Assembly (NCBI GenBank): GCA_945878705.1
Contig: CAMCUE010000097.1
Coordinates: forward strand, 1 to 5,211
Direction: 5' to 3'
Source of the DNA: Ferrithrix thermotolerans DSM 19514
GTDB taxonomy: Bacteria; Actinomycetota; Acidimicrobiia; Acidimicrobiales; Ilumatobacteraceae
DNA: 5,211 nt
Shown here in pieces: positions 1-5,211 of the stretch. The notes beneath the pieces are model-generated. The model was not told the origin of the DNA and did no database searches. It worked only from the letters and a program-made list of their open reading frames with translations. A program made the position numbers and the translations under genes. The number at the start of each line of letters is the position of its first letter. Within the stretch, counting starts at the first letter, position 1.

Positions 1-1923
1 TGGGGGTTAGACCGCGTTGATCAGCGCAACCTGCCATTGAACAATCGATATTCGCGAAATTATTCAGGCGCTGGCGTCAACGTCTACATCATTGACACCG
101 GAATTTTGTCTAGTCATGGTGAGTTTGGTGGGCGAGTAACTTCGGGTTATAGCTCAATCTCAGATGGCCGCGGTTCACAAGACTGTCACGGTCACGGCAC
201 TCATGTCGCTGGCACAGTCGCTGGTTCAAACTATGGTGTTGCCCCGAGCGCCTCACTGATTGCGGTTCGAGTTCTTGACTGCAACGGTTCTGGTTCAACA
301 TCAGGTGTAATTGCAGGAATCGACTGGGTAGTTGAGAATCACCAAAGTGGTGTTGCTGCTGTTGCCAACATGAGTCTGGGTGGTTCTCGCTCGGCTGCGC
401 TTGATCTTGCAGTTGCCCGTGGTGTTGCTGATGGTGTTGTGTTCGTTGTCGCTGCCGGCAACTCGAACGCCGACGCCTGCAACTATTCACCGGCAGCAGA
501 ATCATCGGCAATAACGGTTGGCTCGACGACTACAACCGATGGTAGATCTTCTTTTTCTAATTATGGTTCGTGCGTAGATGTTTTTGCACCTGGTTCAAAC
601 ATCACTTCGTCTTGGTATACATCAAATAGTGCAACAAATACAATTTCTGGTACATCAATGGCTGCGCCACATGTTGCTGGCGTTGCTGCCTTGGCGCTGA
701 GTGCGAATTCATCGCTGTCAGTTTCTGGTGTCGGAGCTTGGATTACTTCATCGGCGACCTCAGGTGTTGTCGTTGGTCCTGGTGCTGGCTCGCCAAACCT
801 CTTGGCTTATTCATTGTTAAGTGCTTCGCCACCAGCGGGTTCATCAACTGGTGCAACAACTACTACATCTACAACGTCCACGACAACTACGACTGTGCCT
901 AGCCGGCCAACTATTAGTTGGACGCTTGAAAACGGTGTTGTCGAATTTAACTTCACCTGTGTGGCATGGCACGCAACGAGTGGAGTATTGGCAACTAATG
1001 CATCACTGACCAACATCGTTGCTCGTGCGAGTGGAACGGGTAGCGGTTCTACTTGTGGTGGTGGCTACGGATTCTCACAAATCGGAGAACTTGATACTGG
1101 CGTAACTTATTATGCATCGGCAACAGTTACTGATTCGCGTGGCTCATCAACCAGCACTTATTCGTTCACTAACGGTTCGGGTAGTGCAACGACAATTCCA
1201 ACAGCAGTCACAACTACAACGGCGCCATCATCTGGTGGAGGCGGCGGTGGCGGTGGCGGAGGTGGCGGAAGTCGTACCACGACGACTACAACTTTGGTTC
1301 AATTTACAACTACGACGATTAATCCAGCCAGCAACTCGCGAACAACGCCAAATCTGAGTGGTTCACCTGTGACTGGGCCGAATGGGTTTCCAACGGGTGC
1401 AGTAAGTCCGGTTGTGCCTAGTGGTTTTCAAAATTCGAATAACGATAATTTAAATCGTCCAACACTTGGTCAACCGTTGCCACCGCTACCAATTGACACT
1501 CGGCCAGCCGCGGCGACGGCTCGAGCAGTCGGTAATGCAGTGACATTTAAAGTGACAGCTAAAGCTGGCGCAACAGTCAACATTTACCGTAACGGAATCC
1601 TTGTCAGCACTGTGCCAGCCGCTGCTGCTGCTGCGATCAAGGTTTCAGACAATCCAGGTGGGGCGAACACCTTCCAAGTTGTTGTTGTCGACAAAAATGG
1701 TGATGTTTCGGCATCACCAAAAAAGACTGTTTCAGTGCAAGGTGGCTCAACTGGCGCTGGTGCAACTGGCGCTGGGTCAACTAACACTGGATCAACTGGC
1801 ACCGGCTCTGGTGCCAAGCCAAACACTGGTTCTAAGACTCCGACTTCTAAGACTCCGACTTCTAAGACTCCGACTTCTAAGACTCCGACTTCTAAGACTG
1901 CGACGTCCAAAGCCGGCAAATAA
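1..1923 (+). CDS. Secreted subtilisin-like serine protease (S8, aqualysin I/proteinase K type), 5'-truncated by the window edge
   Basis: Extracellular endopeptidase. The frame is open from base 1 and already encodes [13 protein letters not shown], the start of a mature aqualysin-type enzyme, so the signal peptide and I9-type propeptide lie upstream and the TTG at 37 is not the start. With codon 1 at base 1, the catalytic triad is Asp32 (in VYIIDTG), His65 (in GHGTHVAG) and Ser219 (in [11 protein letters not shown]). The oxyanion Asn is 154 and the substrate-binding SLGG is 125-128. Cys62, Cys94, Cys160 and Cys191 match the two disulfides of aqualysin I. The catalytic domain ends near codon 274. 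A Thr-rich linker (286-298) follows, then a beta-sandwich-like domain (about 303-393), a Thr/Gly linker with 12 consecutive Gly (412-423), an Ig-like domain (about 500-580) and a Lys-bearing pentapeptide tail ending at 640. I see no LPXTG signal or C-terminal membrane helix, so the protein is probably released or held by its tail (inference). The family call is very secure; the accessory domains are judged only from pattern. Confidence 0.96.
   Translation, partial: WGLDRVDQRNLPLNNRYSRNYSGAGVNVYIIDTGILSSHGEFGGRVTSGYSSISDGRGSQDCHGHGTHVAGTVAGSNYGVAPSASLIAVRVLDCNGSGSTSGVIAGIDWVVENHQSGVAAVANMSLGGSRSAALDLAVARGVADGVVFVVAAGNSNADACNYSPAAESSAITVGSTTTTDGRSSFSNYGSCVDVFAPGSNITSSWYTSNSATNTISGTSMAAPHVAGVAALALSANSSLSVSGVGAWITSSATSGVVVGPGAGSPNLLAYSLLSASPPAGSSTGATTTTSTTSTTTTTVPSRPTISWTLENGVVEFNFTCVAWHATSGVLATNASLTNIVARASGTGSGSTCGGGYGFSQIGELDTGVTYYASATVTDSRGSSTSTYSFTNGSGSATTIPTAVTTTTAPSSGGGGGGGGGGGGSRTTTTTTLVQFTTTTINPASNSRTTPNLSGSPVTGPNGFPTGAVSPVVPSGFQNSNNDNLNRPTLGQPLPPLPIDTRPAAATARAVGNAVTFKVTAKAGATVNIYRNGILVSTVPAAAAAAIKVSDNPGGANTFQVVVVDKNGDVSASPKKTVSVQGGSTGAGATGAGSTNTGSTGTGSGAKPNTGSKTPTSKTPTSKTPTSKTPTSKTATSKAGK
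856..894 (+). other. Thr-rich interdomain linker of the protease
   Basis: Thirteen codons encode eleven Thr and two Ser between the catalytic domain and the first accessory domain, followed by Val-Pro. Threonine codons are mixed (ACA, ACT, ACG), so there is no exact DNA repeat and the composition seems to be kept at protein level. Such linkers are common in exported proteins of Acidimicrobiia and are plausible O-glycosylation sites (inference). Confidence 0.7.
1186..1335 (+). other. Second low-complexity linker, Thr-rich with a 12-Gly run
   Basis: This stretch joins the two accessory domains of the protease. Two Thr-rich patches flank twelve consecutive glycine codons at 1234-1269, followed by six Thr, a short LVQF segment and four more Thr. 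The glycine codons mix GGT, GGC and GGA, which argues against recent triplet slippage. It is probably a flexible spacer. Confidence 0.7.
1747..1920 (+). repeat. 15-bp-register pentapeptide repeat tail of the protease
   Basis: The protease's last 58 codons fall into one unbroken five-residue register: [30 protein letters not shown], four TPTSK units, TATSK and a final AGK. At DNA level, four consecutive units of TCTAAGACTCCGACT at 1831-1890 are identical, and a fifth at 1891-1905 differs at two positions. Identity down to third codon positions points to recent tandem duplication or slippage, while the upstream units are older and diverged. The tail carries eight lysines and no acidic residues, so it is strongly basic. 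A role in binding cell-wall or other polyanions is possible but is inference. Confidence 0.9.
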
Positions 1924-1977
1924 GCCGTGTGACGAGTATTGAACTGGGTCGGCTAGTCAAAATTGAAGTAGTCCAAC

Positions 1978-1983
1978 TAATGT
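1978..1983 (+). promoter_or_regulatory. Candidate -10 element (TAATGT) for a leaderless transcript of the AAA+ gene
   Basis: TAATGT fits the actinobacterial TANNNT -10 pattern and ends seven bases before the ATG at 1991, so transcription would start at or next to the start codon. No Shine-Dalgarno sequence precedes that ATG, which agrees with leaderless translation. No convincing -35 box is visible; TTGAAC at 1939-1944 is 33 bases away and too far. No terminator hairpin with a T-run separates this gene from the protease, so read-through is also possible. Confidence 0.35.
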
Positions 1984-1990
1984 CGTGCTC

Positions 1991-3415
1991 ATGACTGAAC
2001 TTGTTGCCCCCGCAAACCTCGCAAAAACACTTGGCAAATTAAAAAAATCCGGGTGGAAGTCGATCACAATTAAAGAAGAAGTCCGCAAGAATTCTGTTGA
2101 CCGAATATCGGCGGGTCAAGAATTATTCGCTGGTGTGCTCGGCTTTGAAGAAACAGTAATGCCACAACTTGAAAACGCTTTACTTGCAGGTCATGACATT
2201 GTGTTTCTTGGTGAGCGTGGTCAGGCCAAGACGAGAATGATTCGCTCACTTATATTTTTACTCGACGAGTGGATGCCGATTGTTGCAGGTAGCGAAATCA
2301 ACGATGACCCTTATGCACCAGTGTCGCGTCAATCGCGTGAACTAGTTGCCCAACAAGGCGATGCCACACCAATCTCATGGGTGCATCGAAGTCTGCGTTA
2401 TGGAGAAAAACTCGCCACCCCAGACACATCGATTGCCGACTTAATTGGCGAAGTTGACCCGATCAAAGTCGCAGAGGGTCGCTATCTCAGCGATGAGTTG
2501 ACTTTGCATTATGGTTTAGTTCCGCGTTGCAATCGTGGCATTTTTGCAATTAATGAATTGCCGGATCTCTCTGAGCGAATTCAAGTTGGTTTGCTGAATG
2601 TCCTCGAAGAGCGCGATATCCAAATTCGTGGATACAAAATTCGTTTGCCACTTGACATTATGTTGGTTGCCTCAGCCAATCCTGACGATTACACAAATCG
2701 TGGACGAATTATTACTCCACTCAAAGATCGATTCGGCAGTCAAATTCGCACGCATTATCCGCTTGATATTGAAACTGAGATTGCTGTTGTCCGCCAAGAG
2801 TCACGAACAGCAAGTATCGGCACAGTCCAGGTTCAAATTCCAAGATTCATGGAAGAAATTATTGCCACGATAAGTCACCTGGCTCGCGCCAATAGTCAGG
2901 TCAATCAACGCAGTGGTGTGAGCGTGCGATTAACTACAAGCAATCAAGAATTGTTGTGCGCAAATGCAGTTCGGCGAGCGTTACATGCCGGCGAAACTGC
3001 GGTGGCTCCGCGAGTCTGTGATCTTGATGCGCTCGTGGCATCAACTGCTGGCAAAATCGAAATCGATGCTGTTGAAGACGGTCGCGAGGGTCAGATCTTT
3101 CAACAACTCGTGCGCGGTGCGGTACTGCAGGTTTTTAAACAGCACAGCAATTTAGAAAATCTTCGTCAAGTCACCGAAGAGTTCAACGAAGGAGTTGTCG
3201 TACAAACTGGTGAAGATATTGCATCTGCAGATTTTGTGTCGTTGCTCGACAAGATGCCTTCGCTACGAGTTGCCGTGAACGGTCTAATAAATGGAGATGA
3301 GTCTCCGGCAGTGATTGCAAGTGCTATTGAGTTTGTGCTCGAGGGCTTGCATCTTTCAAAGAGATTAAACAAAGACGCCACAGCCGGTCGAGCTGTTTAC
3401 CGTGCAAAAAATTAA
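1991..3415 (+). CDS. MoxR / magnesium-chelatase subunit I-like AAA+ ATPase
   Basis: Cytoplasmic ATPase of 474 residues, close in length and sequence to actinobacterial Rv0958-type proteins (about 460 residues, from memory). With ATG 1991 as residue 1, the P-loop is GERGQAKT at 74-81 (Lys80), with Ala where GKT/S loops usually have Gly. The Walker B region is GIFAINE at 183-189, with Asn-Glu in place of Asp-Glu. The sensor 1 Asn is 230 (in ASANPDDY), the likely arginine finger is Arg247 (in KDRFG), and a sensor 2-like segment lies near 305-313 (NQRSGVSVR). The family is often labelled 'magnesium chelatase', but nothing here suggests chlorophyll synthesis; MoxR enzymes act as chaperones with a VWA partner. 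That partner starts at 4005, beyond an inserted cyclase gene. The start could be GTG 1985, but ATG fits better; an in-frame TGA at 1964 limits any extension. The TAA stop overlaps the cyclase stop. Confidence 0.93.
   Translation: MTELVAPANLAKTLGKLKKSGWKSITIKEEVRKNSVDRISAGQELFAGVLGFEETVMPQLENALLAGHDIVFLGERGQAKTRMIRSLIFLLDEWMPIVAGSEINDDPYAPVSRQSRELVAQQGDATPISWVHRSLRYGEKLATPDTSIADLIGEVDPIKVAEGRYLSDELTLHYGLVPRCNRGIFAINELPDLSERIQVGLLNVLEERDIQIRGYKIRLPLDIMLVASANPDDYTNRGRIITPLKDRFGSQIRTHYPLDIETEIAVVRQESRTASIGTVQVQIPRFMEEIIATISHLARANSQVNQRSGVSVRLTTSNQELLCANAVRRALHAGETAVAPRVCDLDALVASTAGKIEIDAVEDGREGQIFQQLVRGAVLQVFKQHSNLENLRQVTEEFNEGVVVQTGEDIASADFVSLLDKMPSLRVAVNGLINGDESPAVIASAIEFVLEGLHLSKRLNKDATAGRAVYRAKN
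3412..3415. other. Shared TTAA holding the stop codons of two convergent genes
   Basis: The palindrome TTAA supplies TAA (3413-3415) to the AAA+ gene on the + strand and TAA (3414-3412) to the cyclase gene on the - strand. The two coding regions overlap by exactly these four bases, leaving no room for an intergenic terminator. Confidence 0.95.
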
Positions 3416-3963
3416 CTACTAGTCGGTCTCTGCGTCCAAATTTCGCTTGTGTCGTGTCGGTCAGCGATAACTGGTTGACCGACTAGAACAGAAACACCAA
3501 CCGGCTCCGCGAATCCATGCAATTTAATTGCTTCATGCGCCAAGGCTTGAACCCCTTGTGGAAGATTAACAACCTGATCAGTCGGAATCAGCACTCCGAT
3601 ATCAGTCGCTGAATCGCAAAGTCTTGCCGCAAGATTTGGTGCGCGTCCAATATAGTCATCGCCTTCAAACAGCATCGTGTCGCCAGTGGCAATACCAATA
3701 CGCAGTTTCAGCGGTGCGCAAACAGTTTCAGCCCGGCGATCTAGCTCCATTGCAAAAGTGATTCCTTCAACTTGTTCAACGGCAACTGCCATCAGTCCAT
3801 CGCCAAGAAATTTGTCAATCCGAACACCGCGTTCTGAAGCAATTGCACGGGCTACCGTTCGAAACTCGGCCAGCAGCTTGGTCGCCTTACGATCGCCCTT
3901 AGTTTCAACATAGTTTGTGAAACCAGATAAGTCCACGAAAATGAATGTGCGTGGAAATCTCAT
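3412..3963 (-). CDS. Stand-alone class III adenylate cyclase (catalytic domain only)
   Basis: Predicted to convert ATP to cyclic AMP as a soluble homodimer. The 183-residue protein is little more than one catalytic domain. All six canonical class III positions can be read. The metal-binding Asp residues are Asp11 (in FVDLSGFT) and Asp55 (in FLGDGLM). The adenine-specifying pair is Lys51 and Asp103 (in DDYIG). The transition-state residues are Asn110 and Arg114 (in PNLAARL). Lys51 with Asp103 favours adenylate over guanylate cyclase. There is no membrane segment, HAMP, PAS or other sensor domain, and the first beta strand begins a few residues after the Met. The ATG at 3963-3961 is the first ATG of the frame and has no Shine-Dalgarno sequence. 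The gene lies antiparallel between the AAA+ and VWA-type genes, converging on the first with a 4-base overlap and diverging from the second across 41 bp. The catalytic call is firm; how it is regulated is unknown. Confidence 0.93.
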   Translation of the reverse strand: MRFPRTFIFVDLSGFTNYVETKGDRKATKLLAEFRTVARAIASERGVRIDKFLGDGLMAVAVEQVEGITFAMELDRRAETVCAPLKLRIGIATGDTMLFEGDDYIGRAPNLAARLCDSATDIGVLIPTDQVVNLPQGVQALAHEAIKLHGFAEPVGVSVLVGQPVIADRHDTSEIWTQRPTSS

Positions 3964-4004
3964 ACGAGTTATCAGTCTACGGCTGTCGGTACTAGCGTGC
4001 GCTT
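3964..4004. promoter_or_regulatory. 41-bp divergent intergenic region between the cyclase and VWA-type genes
   Basis: Both genes start at its edges, so promoters for the two directions must overlap here or extend into the coding regions. On the minus strand, TAGACT (3979-3974) fits TANNNT and lies ten bases before the cyclase ATG, a weak candidate. On the plus strand, TAGCGT at 3993-3998 is the better candidate. No clear inverted repeat or operator is visible. Confidence 0.4.
3993..3998 (+). promoter_or_regulatory. Candidate -10 element (TAGCGT) for a leaderless transcript of the VWA-type gene
   Basis: TAGCGT fits TANNNT and is followed by exactly six bases before the ATG at 4005, placing a predicted transcription start on the A of the start codon. 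No Shine-Dalgarno sequence precedes that ATG. The first three bases of the element form an in-frame TAG, so translation cannot begin upstream in this frame. No -35 match is evident. Confidence 0.4.
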
Positions 4005-5211
4005 ATGACTGCTCGCTTTAATTATTCGCGCTGGGATGGGACACAGCGCGGATTTGAGTTTGATTCTCAGAGCATCGTCGACGAAATAACGGACGACCTT
4101 CTCTATCACGGTGATGTTAATGCCGCGCTTCGTCGTCTGATGCAAGAAGGGATGCGCAATGAACGCGGAGAACAATTAATGGGACTTCGTGAAATGATGC
4201 AAAAATTACGCGAGCGTCGCGAAGAAATTAAAGACCGTGGTGATCTCGGCGGTGTCTACAACGAAATCGCTGCTGAACTCGACGACCTAGTAGATGAAGA
4301 GCGGCACGCGATCGATGATGCCCTCAAGTCCGCCGAGAAATCTGGTGACCAGCGTCGTGCAGAAGTGGCCAAAGAATCTGCGCAACAACATAATTTTCGC
4401 CTGGACATGTTGCCAAGCGATCTAGCGGGCAAAATCAGCGAACTAGAACATTACGATTTTCAATCGGACGCTGCGCAACAACGGTTTGAAGCACTTCTTG
4501 AAAAACTTCGTCAACAGATGATGCAACAGATGCTTGACCAAATGTCTGGTGCAGTAGAAAATCTCACTCCGCAAGATATGCAGCGAATGAAGGACATGAT
4601 GGCTGCACTAAACGAGATGCTTGAATCTCGCGAACGAGGTGACGAACCCGCGTTTGATCAGTTCATGAAGAATTTCGGCGATTTCTTCCCTGAGAATCCT
4701 CAAACGCTGGATGAACTGCTTGAAATTATGGCGCAACGCATGGCAAATGCCCAAGCAATGTTGAATTCAATGACACCAGAACAACGCGAGCAGATGCGTC
4801 AACTTAGCGAAAAGCTTTTGGACGATATGGATTTGCGCTGGCAAATGGATCAACTTGCACAAAAACTTCAAGGCATGTTTCCGCAAAAGGGCTGGGGTCA
4901 GTCCCACGAATTCACAGGCGATGACCCAATGGGTTTTGGTCAGGCGATGCAGTCAATGCAGGAGCTTGGTGATCTCGATCAATTAGATAATTTGTTGCGT
5001 AATGCATCCTCACCGACCGCACTAGCAGAAGCTGATTTAGACCGGGTTCGCCAAATGTTGGGCGAAGACGCAGCAAGGTCCCTTGAGCAAATGTCTCAAC
5101 TAACCAAGAAGTTGAAAGATGCCGGGCTGATTGATCAGGTTGAAGGAAAACTCGAACTCACTCCTCGGGGATTGCGCAAAATTGGCGCAAATGCCCTGCG
5201 CGATGTATTCG
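4005..5211 (+). CDS. VWA-type partner of the MoxR-like ATPase, N-terminal part (3'-truncated by the window edge)
   Basis: The frame runs open for 402 codons to the window's end. It resembles the N-terminal region of actinobacterial Rv0959-type proteins (about 670 residues, recalled from memory), whose C-terminal VWA domain would lie downstream and cannot be seen here. Landmarks are the YSRW motif at residues 7-10, a long charged helical stretch (about 30-130), LPSDL at 136-140, the Met/Gln-rich helix 171-206, FFPENP at 227-232, SMTPEQRE at 255-262, FTGDDPMGFG at 303-312 and LELTPRGLRKIG at 383-394. No signal peptide or membrane segment is present, so it should be cytoplasmic. The segment has 30 Met and no Cys. 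The ATG at 4005 is supported by an in-frame TAG at 3993 and by the conserved motif just after it. Presumed role: adaptor recruiting clients to the ATPase encoded at 1991-3415 (family knowledge plus inference). Confidence 0.88.
   Translation, partial: MTARFNYSRWDGTQRGFEFDSQSIVDEITDDLLYHGDVNAALRRLMQEGMRNERGEQLMGLREMMQKLRERREEIKDRGDLGGVYNEIAAELDDLVDEERHAIDDALKSAEKSGDQRRAEVAKESAQQHNFRLDMLPSDLAGKISELEHYDFQSDAAQQRFEALLEKLRQQMMQQMLDQMSGAVENLTPQDMQRMKDMMAALNEMLESRERGDEPAFDQFMKNFGDFFPENPQTLDELLEIMAQRMANAQAMLNSMTPEQREQMRQLSEKLLDDMDLRWQMDQLAQKLQGMFPQKGWGQSHEFTGDDPMGFGQAMQSMQELGDLDQLDNLLRNASSPTALAEADLDRVRQMLGEDAARSLEQMSQLTKKLKDAGLIDQVEGKLELTPRGLRKIGANALRDVF

Noticed and set aside
37..39. TTG at 37 as the start codon of the protease
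   Set aside because: The twelve codons before it are in frame and encode the conserved mature N-terminus ([12 protein letters not shown]); the true start lies upstream of the window.
110..511. Antisense reading frame rich in Gln, His and Arg
   Set aside because: It lies wholly within the conserved catalytic domain of the protease and has shadow-frame composition.
1584..1919. Antisense reading frame with repeated VLEVG units
   Set aside because: It is the reverse-strand image of the 15-bp tail repeats and biased codons of the protease; it has no recognisable domain or start signal.
1939..1960. Possible terminator hairpin between the protease and AAA+ genes (TTGAACT...AGTCAA)
   Set aside because: The arms are about six bases with a bulge and low GC, and no T-run follows; too weak for an intrinsic terminator.
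1985..1987. GTG at 1985 as the start of the AAA+ gene
   Set aside because: It adds only two residues, has no ribosome binding site, and would lie one base past the candidate -10 element; ATG 1991 is preferred, though GTG is not excluded.
1991..3415. Magnesium chelatase of chlorophyll or cobalamin synthesis
   Set aside because: No tetrapyrrole genes are nearby, the sequence fits the Rv0958-type MoxR-like branch, and the adjacent VWA-type partner fits a chaperone role better.
3677..3913. Plus-strand reading frame inside the cyclase gene
   Set aside because: It is opposite the conserved cyclase active-site codons, and its Ser/Ala/Arg-rich product looks like a shadow frame.
3972..4175. Minus-strand reading frame across the start of the VWA-type gene
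   Set aside because: It overlaps the conserved N-terminus encoded from 4005 on the plus strand and resembles no family I know.

Overview
The window is protein-coding almost end to end, with moderate GC. It looks like an actinobacterium. The AAA+ and VWA-type genes are close homologues of an actinobacterial gene pair (Rv0958/Rv0959 in Mycobacterium tuberculosis, compared from memory). The threonine-rich 'TTTTTVP'-style linkers of the secreted protease are typical of the class Acidimicrobiia. A mid-GC, possibly aquatic member of that class is my best guess, but this is inference. I saw no rRNA, tRNA, CRISPR array or insertion sequence.

Layout. (1) 1-1923, +: the 3' part of a secreted subtilisin-family (S8, aqualysin I/proteinase K type) protease. 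Its signal peptide and propeptide lie upstream of the window. The catalytic domain is followed by a Thr-rich linker, a beta-sandwich-like domain, a Thr/poly-Gly linker, a second Ig-like domain and a lysine-bearing tail of five-residue repeats. (2) 1924-1990: a short intergenic stretch with a candidate leaderless promoter. (3) 1991-3415, +: a MoxR/magnesium-chelatase-I-like AAA+ ATPase. (4) 3412-3963, -: a small stand-alone class III adenylate cyclase, convergent with the ATPase gene and sharing a TTAA that holds both stop codons. (5) 3964-4004: a 41-bp divergent intergenic region. (6) 4005-5211, +: the N-terminal 402 residues of the VWA-type partner of the ATPase. It is open to the window's right edge, and the VWA domain itself should lie beyond.

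How the genes may work together. MoxR-type ATPases and VWA proteins usually act as a pair, the ATPase remodelling clients that the VWA protein recruits. Here the pair is split by an antiparallel cyclase gene with almost no spare DNA on either side. This is the most interesting feature of the window, because it may couple cAMP production to the ATPase-VWA module through shared or interfering transcription, or functionally. The protease looks like an unrelated extracellular neighbour.
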